DNA of 64,000 nt from Azolla caroliniana (Eukaryota > Polypodiophyta), in contig JBHGNT010000010.1 of NCBI GenBank assembly GCA_043228905.1, forward strand, positions 9,672,001-9,736,000, in the 5' to 3' direction. The notes under the pieces were generated by a model. The model had not been told where the DNA came from, did no database searches, and saw only the letters and a program-made list of their open reading frames with translations. Below, in pieces: positions 54,405 through 64,000 of this stretch. The translations under genes were made by a program, and so were the position numbers. How positions within the stretch are numbered: position 1 is the first letter of the stretch; the number at the start of each line of letters is the position of its first letter.

Positions 54405-55750
54405 CTAGATGATATCCATCCCCAAAATCTGTCTTGCCAGACCCAAGTCTTTCATTGAGAAGGTCTGGTTCAAAGCCTTCTTGAGCATCCGTATCTTGAC
54501 TTGATCTCGTTCGATGATCAACATGTCATCCACGTACAGGAGGAGTATCAGGAAGTCTCCAACTTCAAACTTCTTCACAAATACGTAGTGATCGGCCTGC
54601 ATCTTGTGGTACCCTTGATCGGTCATGAAGGAGTTGAACTTCCGGTACCATTGCCGGGGAGCCTGCTTCAAACCGTAGAGGCTCTTCTTCAACCGGCAAA
54701 CTAGGTGCTCCTTCCCTTTCTTCACAAATCCCTCCGGTTGCTGCATGTAGATCTCTTCTTTGAGGTTGCCGTGGAGGAACGTCGTCTTCACGTCTATCTG
54801 CTCTACGTCGAAGTCCATGCTTGCCGCTATGATCAACACGGTCCGGATGGAAGTCATCTTTACTATCGGGGCAAATATCTCGTTGAAGTCCACACCCTTC
54901 TTCTGTTGGAACCCCTTCACCACGATCCTAACTTTGTATCTCGGGGGGTTGCTGGCATCTCCCGGTTTCAACTTGTACACCCACTTGTTTCGGAGTGCCC
55001 TCTTTCCTTTCGGCAACTCCACCAATTCATACGTGTGGTTCTCATGTAGGGAATCCATCTCGTCCTGCATGACACTTAACCACTTGCGGCTATGGGTGTC
55101 ATCCTTCACTTCTTCGAAGCTTTCTGGCTCCCCCTCATCGGTCAGCAACACATGCTCTGCATCCGGAAATCTTCGGGGGGCTCTTCTTTCCCGGAGAGGA
55201 TATCGCTGTCCTCGGTTTCAGTAACCGGTTCCTGTGTTTGTTCTTCATCCGAATCCGATTTGGGGTCTTGTCCGGTTCCGGTTTCAACTTCCTCTCCTTC
55301 TTCTGCCGGTTCGGTATCCTCACCGTAACCGATTGATTCAACCAGCTCTTAGCTGGGTAGGTCCGTATATCATCGAACCAATCCTTACCGGTCGACTCGG
55401 AGTTCATTATCTTCTTCTTCGACTCCCAGTCGGCAAGGGTCTTGTCCTCCATGAAGATAATATCTCGACTCTGGAACCCCTTCTTGTCGACGGGGTCCCA
55501 CACTCAGTAGCTGAACTCATCATCGTCGTATCCGAGGAATATGCAAGGTCGGGACTTTGGATCCAACTTTGCTCTCCGGTCCTTTGGCACATGCATGTAA
55601 GTGAGACACTCGAACACCTTCATGTGCTGGTAAGAAACTTCCTTACCGGTCCATACTCTCTGCGGTGTGTCTCCATCCAAGGGCACTGAGGGTGATCTGT
55701 TTATCACATACGTTGTTGTCGACAGCGCCTCAGCCCAAAACGTCTTGGGT
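54405..55750 (-). pseudogene. Integrase end, linker and reverse transcriptase of copia D
   Basis: 55707-55504 has TYMHVPKDRRAKLDPKSRPC (integrase C-part). 55503-55135 is the polar linker. 55151-54405 is RT with ALRNKWVYKLKPGDASNPPR, DVEQIDVKTTFLHGNLKEEI, SLYGLKQAPRQWYRKF and the intact LLLYVDDMLIIERD. The 249-codon RT frame is the best preserved part of the element. Confidence 0.88.
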
Positions 55751-56468
55751 AACTTTTAAGTGCTAGCATACTCCGGACCTTCTCCAATATGGTCCGGTTC
55801 ATCCTTTGGGCCAGCCCGTTTAGTTCTGGCGTCTTCGGCACGGTAAATTCGAGCCGGATTCCCTTCGAGTGGTAATACTCCTCGAACTGCCCCCGGTATT
55901 CTCCTCTGTTATCTGCTCAAACTGTCTTCAACTTCCAACCGGTTTCTCTTTCCACTCTCGTGTGGAGCTCCTTGAAGACGGATAACACTTGATCCTTCGT
56001 CTTCAATGGTGTGGCCCACAGCTTTCGGTTGTGGTCATCTATGAACGTCACGAACTACTATGATCCGGCATGTGACTTCGTGTCCACTTAACACACATCA
56101 GTATGCACCAACTCCAGTGGTGCATTACGTCTCATCGGTGGCCTTGATCGGAAGGAGGTTCGGTTTTGCTTACCGGCCAGGCAGTCGGTGCACCTCTCAA
56201 GATGCACATCCTTTACCAGAATGAGGTTGTCATTGGCAAGCCTCCTCATCCCCTTCTTGCTCATGTGACACAGTCTCTTGTGCTACAACTCATAGGCAGT
56301 GTCGGATGGCACGTTCACTTCTTCCCGACATAACCGGGCATTCATCAAGTACAATGTGTTGACTTTCCGGGCACGAGCCACTATTAGGCTCCCCTTGCTG
56401 AACTTCATGACACTGTTCCGGATGCTACCCATGTAGCCTTCATCATCTAGCCGACCGGCTGATATCAA
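55751..56468 (-). pseudogene. Gag-pre-integrase and integrase core of copia D
   Basis: 56468-56283 gives the Gag-pre-integrase region (GSIRNSVMKFSKGSLIVARA). 56280-55751 aligns as DNA with the copia A integrase at 770-1100 (the RLANDN and zinc-cysteine part, and FIDDHNRKLW-type core), but only in broken frames. Confidence 0.7.
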
Positions 56469-56492
56469 GTTCAGTCGAACCTCTGGAATGTG

Positions 56493-56759
56493 TCAGACAT
56501 CCTTCAACAGCAACTTGCATCTGGTTGATGTGGTCAACAACACATCTCCTATGCTGATAATTCGGCATGTCCCTTCATTCCCCATCTGGACATAGCCGTG
56601 TTCACCGACTATGTAGGATGAGAAGCATTTCCGATCTGGGGTGAGGTGGAACGATGCTCCGAAGTCGACTACCCACGTTGTCTCGTCACCGGCAAGGTTC
56701 AACTCACTCTCCTCGGTGATGAGCATCAACTCTTCTTCACTTGCCGTGATTGTCGTCAT
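56493..56759 (-). pseudogene. Protease of copia D with altered active site
   Basis: TTWVVDFGASFHLTPDRKCF replaces the expected DSGA with DFGA, a Ser-to-Phe change from a single C-to-T step. EGTCRIISIGDVLLTT follows. The frame ends at 56493. Confidence 0.75.
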
Positions 56760-56864
56760 TCCCTTCCGGTCCGGTCCTTGCCGATCCGAATCGTTTCGGT
56801 CCGGTGACTTCTTCTAATCGGTATTGTCGGTTCCCTTGTCTTTCCAAAAATGTCGACAGTTCTT

Positions 56865-57640
56865 CTAGGACTGCCCCGGCTTGCCACAATAGAAGCAAGT
56901 GGGCCTTCCCCTTGATTTTGACCGTGTCCCTGACTTTTCCTGGTTCTGGGGACTTCGTTTCCTTTGTCTTCTGCGTTCCGATTCGGTAAGGAGCGGTTTG
57001 GAGTCGGAGCAGGCATCCTTGTCTTTCCGATGCGCCTCCTTATCTAGCAAGCTCGACTTGACTCTTGCTAGGGATAATTGCTTCCCTTCCGGCCCGGCGT
57101 TGCCCAGAGTGACAACCAACGTCTCCCAGTTATCCGGGAGGGAACCGAGTAGGAGTAGTGCTAGTATCTCATCGGCAAAAGATACTTCGAGCGAATTGCT
57201 TGATGTATCAGCCCTTGGAAGGCATTCATGTGCTCCGCCATACTGGAGCCATCTTGGTACCGAAGCCGCACTAGCTTCCGGAATACCGAAACCCAATTAA
57301 CGACATTCCTGTTCTAGAACATAATGGTGATCTTCTCCCAGAGCTCATGAGCCTTGCTCTCTTCATTGAAGTTGTTGTACAAGCTCATATCGATGAAGCA
57401 CCGGATGTATGTCGTTGTCTTCATGTGCATCACCTCCCACACCGTGGCGTCGATCTTGTCTGGTCTCTTGTCCCCGAACTGAATCGGCAACCAAAGATCT
57501 TTGACCACGAGCATGTCCCTGATCTTCAACTTCCACACTGAGTAGTTGGAGCCGGTGAGTTTGAACATGCCTCCCAACGAATCTTCCATTTTTTTGTTTC
57601 GTTTTGCTTTGATACCAGATTGTAGAAAATATGCGGAATA
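56865..57640 (-). pseudogene. gag of copia D
   Basis: 57589-57314 starts MEDSLGGMFKLTGSNYSVWK and matches copia A Gag closely. 57296-56865 continues LALLLLGSLPDNWETLVVTL into a basic segment and a knuckle TCFYCGKPGQS that has Gln for His and then a stop. A frame change lies near 57300. Confidence 0.87.
57607..57618 (-). other. Primer binding site of copia D (Met-tRNA type)
   Basis: The minus strand reads TGGTATCAAAGC three bases after the 5' LTR end. Confidence 0.85.
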
Positions 57641-58167
57641 ATCTTCGGCCACAACCGAGGCTTAGATCACTTAATGATAATCAAACACAGAAGAAATGAC
57701 AAATGGAAGTAATTACACAAACAAAAGAGAATGCACAGGATGTTAACGTGGAAACCCTAAATGAGAAAAACCATGGGAGCCCACAGACTCCGAACTATCA
57801 CTATGTAAAGAGAATACAACAGGGGAAAACAGAGGCAATGACCTCCATTTCATAATCTTCGCCTGGCGGCGGTTACAGCACTTACACACACAAAAAAAGG
57901 ACCAACTACACAATCATGTTTGGCCTAGGTCATATTTATACTAATATGACTTTCGGGCTATTTACAAATATAGCCACAATGGGCTAACAGAAACATATTT
58001 ACATCTATGTCCCTTCATCCGGTGAGAGGTTCTCACCGAGTCTGCGTCATCCGGTTCTCATCGGGTCTTCCTCACCGGGTACTCATCATCCGGTTCTCAC
58101 CGAGTTTGTATCATTCGGTTCTCATCGGGCCTTCATCATCCCATCCATAGGGACCGATATCCTAACA
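57621..58167 (-). repeat. 5' LTR of copia D
   Basis: 547 bp, minus-strand start TGTTAGGATATCGGTCC and end TATTTTCTACA. Matches 52979-53560 throughout with many substitutions. Confidence 0.93.
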
Positions 58168-58479
58168 CATGATAGACCGTTATTGTGAATTTAAATTTAG
58201 TAAGGGCTATTCAACTTATACATCATAATAATTTTACAAGGATATGTATCATATTGGAGGGTAGGTATGGTTTATATTGATTCCATATCCCATATTGTTG
58301 AGAATTTTAATAAGATAGGTTTGAATTTGGTATCATAAAGGTAATTCGTGTGTTATTTTCTATTATTTTAAGCTATTATAGGTCATAAAACCTATTTCAA
58401 TAAGGGCACTAAATGTTACAAAATGTAGCAAATGTCATAAAAAAAGTAATTGGTATATTTTCACACATATATCAATAAG

Positions 58480-58654
58480 TTCCCCCAAAGACATAATATT
58501 CTTGTTTAATAAGAGGGTTTTATATAGGAACTTGATACACCGTTCCCCCAAAGAAATAATATTCCTATTTAATAAGAGGGTTTTATACAGGAACTCGATA
58601 CGCCGTATCGAGTTCCTGTATAAACCATAAACTTTAAACAAGAACATGATACGA
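58480..58654. repeat. 63-bp tandem duplication and a long palindrome
   Basis: GTTCCCCCAAAG recurs 63 bp apart (58479 and 58542). 58582-58601 and 58605-58624 are perfect 20-bp inverted arms (TTTATACAGGAACTCGATAC and its complement) around GCC, enough for a stable hairpin. The arm sequence is that of the tandem units at 59171-59310. 58173-58479 holds nothing recognisable. Confidence 0.85.
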
Positions 58655-59010
58655 TGTCGTGAAGATTTTCAACAATGGTATGAAAATTGCATGGAATGTA
58701 CAAAATCGAGTGTGGTTCTTCACACACGATATAAAACAATAATAGTGAAGATATTATTTTATATTAGTTTAATATTTTGGTACGAAAAGAGGGATGTCTT
58801 CAAGAGCTTCTGAATACATTTTACTACATGTGAAACGGACAACTGAGTATCAAGTTATGTGAGTGTGTACTTTGAGAAGAAGAAGAGGAAAACAAAAATG
58901 TGGGATATCCCACATGGATAGGACAACATTAGGATTCAAGAGTATATAAGTAGAGCCATATCTCTTTATATTTCACCTATGTGCTAGGAGCACAAAAAGG
59001 TTAGGTTGTA
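58655..59010 (+). repeat. Partial LTR of the TGTCGTGAAG family
   Basis: Begins TGTCGTGAAGATTTTCAAC like 23858 and stays colinear to about GTGCTAGGAGCACA (24175-24190 in the solo LTR). It lies between the two blocks of CGATACG repeats, as if inserted into them. The 3' end of the LTR is not found. Confidence 0.7.
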
Positions 59011-59061
59011 TAACTTGGACGAATGGATGCGGCCAAGTTATTCGAATATTGTTTTGGACGG

Positions 59062-59175
59062 ATCCAGACGGAGCCGGAATCAGACGGACGGTGACAAAAC
59101 CGGAACCATACGGGATGGACGGCAACAATTCGCACATAGTGATAGATTTTAATGACAACGGCTCCGTCTGGATAC
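59062..59175. repeat. Inverted pair TCCAGACGGAGCCG
   Basis: TCCAGACGGAGCCG near 59064 is repeated in reverse (CGGCTCCGTCTGGA) near 59158, enclosing about 80 bp. It could be a short foldback element. It abuts the CGATACG tandem units. Confidence 0.5.
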
Positions 59176-59315
59176 GCCGTATTGACTTCCTGTTTAAAGT
59201 GGGGGTTTTATACAGTAACTCGATACGCCGTATTGAGTTCCTGTTTAAAGTGGGGGTTTCATATAGTAACTCGATACGTCGTCTCGAGTTCCTATTTAAT
59301 AAGAGTGTTTGTTCT
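59171..59315. repeat. 51-bp tandem units with CGATACGCCGTATTGAG
   Basis: GATACGCCGTATTGA starts at 59171 and 59222, and GATACGTCGTCTCGAG at 59273, a 51-bp period. Each unit contains the imperfect palindrome CTCGATACGCCGTATTGAG followed by TTCCTGTTTAAAGTGGGGG. Related sequence is at 58500-58650. Confidence 0.8.
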
Positions 59316-59329
59316 TGAGTGCTAAAAAC

Positions 59330-60334
59330 ATATTTACAAAAAAGGTCCGTACAATCACGCACTTACCTAGAATCATGGCACTCACTCTTCTTAGAAGACA
59401 TGATTCTCGTCGTCGATGCTAATGGGAAGATGATGATTTGGTGTTGCGTGCTCAAGGCTCTGTGTGCTTGTGTGCTCTGTTCTGCGCGTGAGTGATTGCG
59501 AAATGAGGGGGACTTCCTATTTATAGGGATTGACCACTGTGGTTAAAGTAACCATAGTTACTTTAATGATGGTTGGTAAGCCTTAAGGTTAGTTAGTTAA
59601 AGCTAAGAGAGAGTTTCTTTGACCTTAGGACACTTTTCTCTTAGACTTTAGGACACTTTATTTAGTACATAGTCTTGATTGTACCAATGACTCTCTAATG
59701 GATTTTAATTAAATGATGCTTATGAATGAATCAATGATTAAATACTCAAACTAAGATATTAATGATTATTTTATATTTTTAATTGCCTTTGAAGGTCATA
59801 AATAAAACAATGATAGAGGTTCATGAATGAACCAATGATTAAATACTCAAAGCAACATTTTTATGACTCTCTAATGTTTTGTATTAAAGATGTGGCCACG
59901 AATGAAGCAATGATTGAAAAGGCTTATATTTAAAATGGTGGGCATGAATGAACCAATGATTGAGAAGTTCTATATTAAATATGGGTGCCATTAATTAACC
60001 AATGATTTTAACTTTAAACCAACATATATATGGCTTGGTAATGATTGTAAATATATTATACTTGATGGCTAAAGTAAATTTAATTTAAATTATATATTAT
60101 AGGATTAATAAGGTATAAAATATAATTGATGGACTTTATACTGAGTAGTTTAAGTAATTATTAATATGTTGAATAAATTTATTATATTAAAAATAATATC
60201 TTTCTTTATTGTATTAATATAATATTAAATAATATAGACATTATATTGGGGGAGATTATGTTTAGAGAGGAGCTTATCATTTTTTATATTAGCCCAACCA
60301 CATAACTTGAAGAGCTTTGTGTGGACCTTAAGCC
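59330..60334. other. AT-rich intergenic stretch with dispersed short repeat
   Basis: Several copies of ATGAATGAACCAATGATT or close variants lie at about 59722, 59830, 59897, 59946 and 59995. No gene is visible. Confidence 0.6.
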
Positions 60335-62035
60335 ATGAGTGAAGACTCACCATTCTCGATTGAAGAATATTGTTTGTCATCAGACTCTTCGTTTTCTACC
60401 GAAGAGTATTGTCTATCGATAGACTCACCATTTTCTATCGAAGAATATTGTCTGTCAATAGACTCGCCCATTTCTATCGAAGAGTATTGTCTGAGCTCAT
60501 CTTCATCTAAAACACATGTGAATAATGGCACATGTGAAGAGTTCTCTATTGAAGAATATGATATTAATAAAGATATGGAGAATGAAGGTAGTGCCAATGA
60601 AACATCGAATATCATGGGCGATGGTGACAACAAAGAATTGGATTGTAACAAGGTTACCCCAACTTCTATGCAGGAAGAGAAATTTGTAAGCCCTATGCAT
60701 ATTAGAAGAATCCCACATAGAATTCGTCTGGCCAGATTTAACTTGGTGACATTAAATAAGCAGATTGGATTTGATGCCAACAAAATATGTTGTGCTCGTG
60801 GTTGTATGTCTATGATTGGAAAATCAAAGTTGTGAGTATTAAGGCAATACTATTTTTCGATGACTGGTGATGAGCAAGACACTTACCTCGGGTCACATAT
60901 GCAACTAGTGTTTGACAAATGTATGGGGATCAAAGTATCATTCGAGTATTATATCTTCGATGCGCAACAGATCTGTAGAGTTGCATTCAAAATTTTGTTA
61001 TGTGTCAGTAACATGCGGCTACAAAGAGTATAACAACATCTACTTAGCAGGGATCAGATGCTCAATTGTAAAGAGGTTCCAAGTATGAAAGGTGCAATTG
61101 GAAGACATGCTATTGGTTGGATGAAAAGTTAGTTTCAGTTAAATTGTGAAGTAATGCCCACTACATGTAGGATGCACCTCTTTGATAATTACACACGTCG
61201 GGAAGTTTATGATGTCTATCGATCAGATATGGTGGGCTCAAGTAATAAATCTGTCACACATAGCCAATTCACAAGATTATGGAAGAGCTCGGTTTTCAAA
61301 TGTTATCATTCCGCGTAAAGTACGCATGGGGTATTGCTCCATTTGTGCAAATCTTAAAAGTTTGGCTAAAGGTGCAAAGACATCAATGGAAAAGGATATG
61401 AGTAAGAAGTTACTACAGGAGCATCGTGAGGCACAATCATTAGAATGAAAGAAGGTGATGCATCATAGAGAGAAGTGTTTGAAGAGGCCCGAACAATACA
61501 TGTGCTTAATGATAGATGGCATGGACCACAAGAAGACGTGCTTGCCGCATATGCGGAGGCTCCCCAAAGACATCAATGATTAGTGCCTTGTTCAAATGCA
61601 CTTGGTGGGATACAAGGCATATAATAGGTCTGTTGGACCTCACGTCTTCATTACATACCCCAATGTTCACAATGACCCTAACCTAACAGTTACAGTGATT
61701 CACTGAGTTTTGATGTCTTGGGGCCAACCGTTCCCCCTTGTTCTATACATTCAATTGGACAATACTGCTAGAGAGAACAAAAATTCAACTGTGTTTGGCG
61801 ATCTAAGTATGTTGGTCAACCAAGGATTGTTTAGAAAAGTGAAACTCAATTTTCTTTTGGTTGGCCACACACATGATCATATAGATCAGATGTTTAGCAC
61901 ATTCTCCAGACATTTGTCTCGGCATTATTCTTTCACATTACCAAAACTATTTGATGTCATTTGTGATGCATATACACCACGCCCAAAAGTGTTACACTTG
62001 AAGGAGGTATATGCAATTGCCCCAAGTCTCTGGAG
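60335..62035 (+). pseudogene. DUF7869-type protein gene, broken
   Basis: From 60335 the frame carries four 13-residue repeats (DSPFSIEEYCLSI type), an acidic linker and IRRIPHRIRLARFNLV. It then enters the conserved N-part: CCARGCMSMIGKSKL, stop, LRQYYFSMTGDEQ, AQQICRVAFKILLCVSN, with further stops at about 61030 and 61130. MCLMIDGMDHKKTCLPHMRR (about 61500) and LVLYIQLDNTARENKNSTVF with FLLVGHTHDHIDQMFSTFSR (61710-61930) are the DUF7869 core, whose Asp/Asn/His motifs suggest a metal-dependent fold. The family is widespread and multicopy in non-seed plants and some other eukaryotes; its role is unknown to me. It is truncated near 62035 by the gag-only element. Confidence 0.7.
60346..60501 (+). 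repeat. 39-bp coding tandem repeat (4 units)
   Basis: Four consecutive units of 39 bp encode 13 residues each, with the constant core SIEEYCLS (STEEYCLS once). A fifth degenerate copy (FSIEEYDI) lies near 60540. Confidence 0.9.
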
Positions 62036-62381
62036 CATGTGTGGAGAAAATCCGGCCATGGTTGTTGTCAACACTTGTTGTCTTTTTTATAGTCACCTCC
62101 TTGATGTCATCTTTAGCGGCTAGATCCTCCATTACACTAGCCTCACACTCTTTATCTCCATTGATGAAATCTTTGATTAGGCTTGCTCCTTCATCATCCG
62201 ATGTTTCGAACACGACGCGCGTTCCAAAACATTCATCCTCCCTCGAAGTGGCCTTCTCCGTCCTCGAGTCATCATCAATCTTCTTTTCATGTAGGTTGCT
62301 TTGTTTAGGCCGCTCGACTTCTTTAGGTGGTTTTGATGTTTCTACGCTTGGCCTTACCAAGTCAATGTCATCTTGTTGCAT
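61992..62381 (-). pseudogene. Acidic segment after Gag in element C2
   Basis: A 129-codon frame, Glu/Asp/Lys-rich (KKIDDDSRTEKATSREDECF, SDDEGASLIKDFINGDKECE), with no known domain. The last codons run into DUF7869 sequence, so the end is artificial. Confidence 0.4.
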
Positions 62382-62983
62382 GCTCGCTTAACCGCAACCC
62401 AGTCCACCACAACCCCGTTTGCTTGGGTATCATCTTCAAGAAGAGTCCCCAATTCTCGTCTATCCTTCATGTCCACAACTTTCAAGAAGTACAAAGTCTT
62501 ATCCTCCTCAAGCAGCACTTGGTTTGTGGCGGGGAGACGACGAAACATTTGGTCGAACTCATCATACACCCTCGAAGCGTTGATCCTCTTATTCTTCTTT
62601 TCTATCCACTTCATCAAGGCATGTCAAGTCATCCTCAACAAATCTTCTGTTGCGAACTCCACTAATATTGCTCTTTCAAACTTTGACCACGTTGTCTTCC
62701 TTTCTTGAAGCTCGATGACCTGCCTTTGGACGTTGTTGGCGGCAACTCGCTTGAAACTCGAGATTTGATGTGCTTCAGACACGTCCCTTTGATTCATCTC
62801 CCTTTTGTATACATCCAGGAACTTCGTAATGTTCGTTCCATCAAATTGACCCTCAACCTCCACGACACGGTTGGCGACCTTCTCCACGCTTACATGGTTG
62901 TCCCGAGATCTCATCATTTGCTCGAAGATTATCATCATTCTTTCAAACTCTCGCACTTGATTGCTTGAGGACGCCATCTCCAA
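62354..62983 (-). pseudogene. Gag-like protein of element C2
   Basis: 62983-62624 reads VEGQFDGTNITKFLDVYKRE, ISSFKRVAANNVQRQVIELQ and TWSKFERAILVEFATEDLL. After a stop, 62617-62354 reads VYDEFDQMFRRLPATNQVLL, LYFLKVVDMKDRRELGTLLE and VDWVAVKRACNKM. The second block matches the end of the nested gypsy Gag capsid (TTDWAAVKRVCGRF). No zinc knuckle. Confidence 0.72.
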
Positions 62984-63025
62984 GTATCAGTCGATCCTTG
63001 ACTTGATCCTTCCTACCGCCTCGTT

Positions 63026-63045
63026 CACGTCGGGTTCACCAAGTA
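63026..63045 (-). other. Primer binding site of element C2
   Basis: The minus strand reads TTGGTGAACCCGACGTGAA a few bases after the LTR end, identical to the primer site of the nested gypsy at 12571. The tRNA is not identified. Confidence 0.6.
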
Positions 63046-63048
63046 AGA

Positions 63049-63656
63049 TGTCAAGGAAATCCTCGCGTGTTCGCGAAATAAAGCGGGACCACCGAGGTCC
63101 TCGACCAGAAGGATTTGATGTTTTTAACAGTGTAAGCGAGAAAGTATTGAAGATAGATAGATGGATGAAGAGAGAGAGAGAGATTGAGAAAGAGATTGAA
63201 CCTTTGACTTTAGTTTTACGAGACAAGATACATCACCATTAGGATAACTTAGAACTTTGATTAATAGTTTCTTTTTTACTTACATCACTTGCGTCCCTTA
63301 CACAAGCCCAACTATAGGCTTTTATAGGTTTCTCCATGCAAAAACCATGGGTTAAAACCACGAGTCGAAACCATGGTTTTGTGCCCACGTTTCTATATGT
63401 TTGCTTCCTACAAAATTTTGAATATGAAAAGAAAATATACAAATTATAAAGCACCAATAGTGGCTTTAGTGGTAAGTTAATTTGTCTCCTATCTTTGAGG
63501 TGCAAGGTTCAAGGCTTGCTTCCACCCCTATGTATACACTTAAATGTTACTAGGCTTTAGTCTCATTTTATTTACAAAGTTTGAGTGCACATTACACTTT
63601 CTCGATTTTGTTTGTTCCACACGATTTTCACACCGTTGCTGAAAATCTTCACGACA
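63049..63656 (-). repeat. 5' LTR of element C2 (TGTCGTGAAG family)
   Basis: 608 bp; the minus strand starts TGTCGTGAAGATTTTCAGC and ends TTCCTTGACA, with GGTCGAGGACCTCGGTGG before the end as in the solo LTR at 23858. Confidence 0.8.
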
Positions 63657-63675
63657 ACGCTTTTGTATGCTAAAC

Positions 63676-63989
63676 AATATTCATCTTCTACAACATGGGA
63701 ACCTGAAGGTGGTTGCCAGTTATTACTTTGTATGCTGAGTACAATTGTCCATGGAGGTAAACAAATGCCAATTGAGAAGAAAGGACAGTTGCATAGTTAC
63801 TTGGTATCGGAACAAAAACAATTATGGCTTCACGCCTTAGAAGAAAAAAGAAAGCATATTGAGGCCGCAAAGAAATATGCCGCACAAGAAGATACATCAT
63901 GGTGGGATGTCCTTTTTAGTGATAAAAAAGGAATTATAGACAATTGTGTATTTGGTGATAATTGGGATTTGGAAACGTCATTCACATGA
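63676..63989 (+). CDS. Unrecognised reading frame at the window edge
   Basis: A plus-strand frame reads TTWEPEGGCQLLLCMLSTIV, then a Lys/Glu/Ala-rich helix (HALEEKRKHIEAAKKYAAQE) and DTSWWDVLFSDKKG before its stop at 63987-63989. The coding texture (amphipathic helix, no low complexity) suggests a real exon or a gene remnant. It lies on the far side of element C2 from the DUF7869 gene and could be its displaced C-terminal part, but I cannot show this. Confidence 0.3.
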
Positions 63990-64000
63990 TCGCTACAACA

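Larger units (their letters stand above)
52979..58167 (-). mobile_element. Copia element D (Ty1/copia, same family as copia A), full length
   Basis: Begins and ends TGTAGAAAAT/CCTAACA on the plus strand, with CATGA on both sides (52974-52978 and 58168-58172). LTRs are 582 bp (52979-53560) and 547 bp (57621-58167) and differ at many positions plus a TCTC-rich insertion in the first, so it is clearly older than copia C. All genes are present in order on the minus strand but broken by many stops. Confidence 0.95.
62036..63656 (-). mobile_element. Gag-only LTR element C2, 3' truncated
   Basis: On the minus strand a 608-bp LTR (63656-63049), a primer site and a Gag region, then an acidic segment that abuts the DUF7869 gene at about 62035. 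No pol and no second LTR are present. It is related to element C1 (25525-29207) and to the gag of the nested gypsy. Confidence 0.7.

Noticed and set aside
1-64000. rRNA genes, organellar insertions or bacterial operons
   Set aside because: No conserved rRNA stretches, no chloroplast or mitochondrial genes and no compact operon layout were seen.

Overview
This window is nuclear DNA of a land plant, almost entirely intergenic and built from nested, decayed transposable elements. Plant features are Ty1/copia elements with a Met-tRNA-type primer site, GT-AG introns with plant-like junctions, and a proline/serine-rich cell-surface gene with a plant TATA-type promoter. The PEG10/RTL-like Gag of the chromovirus, the DHGS-protease gypsy lineage and the DUF7869 gene point to a non-flowering plant such as a fern, lycophyte or moss. 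That lineage call is inference; no species can be named.

Layout. 1-3316: decayed copia A. 3401-3847: LTR of a second copia family. 4064-6870: (GA)n tract and LINE copy 1, cut by a tRNA-derived SINE-like unit. 7010-9235: head-to-tail array of alternating tRNA-Leu-like units, hosting a hAT-like MITE. 9236-23835: LINE copy 2, split by a chromovirus (9622-22105, duplication GATAT) that is itself split by a GC-rich gypsy element (11943-18837, duplication CCGT). 23836-25230: copia remnant holding a solo LTR (duplication ACGT), then an LTR with internal minisatellite repeats. 25395-29207: a gag-only LTR element whose left LTR carries the end of an unknown TIR transposon, here called X. 29208-35940: mostly featureless, with a 727-bp tandem duplication. 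36034-36660: the only intact host-type gene. 39138-44797: copia C, with 392-bp LTRs and duplication GTTAT. 45514-45817: LTR fragment broken by the other end of X. 46345-50442: spliced RING-like gene with a palindrome array in one intron. 52209-50761 (minus): convergent spliced gene resembling a ParB/sulfiredoxin-fold protein. 52979-58167: copia D, duplication CATGA. 58480-60330: palindromic repeats and AT-rich DNA. 60335-62035: decayed DUF7869 gene. 62036-63656 (minus): second gag-only LTR element. 63676-63989: unrecognised reading frame.

The most interesting points are these. (1) The chromovirus has no tRNA-type primer site. Instead, 13 nt just inside its 5' LTR are perfectly complementary to the predicted 5' end of its own transcript, the hallmark of Tf1/sushi-type self-priming. 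(2) Transposon X is reconstructed from a left end, a right end and an empty site in three copies of one LTR. It shares its AGCTAATTAGCT palindrome with an intronic array in the neighbouring RING-like gene, so the unknown convergent gene pair may be its cargo. (3) A dimeric array of tRNA-Leu-like units shares its 3' tail with the local LINE. (4) A family of LTR elements carries Gag but no Pol.
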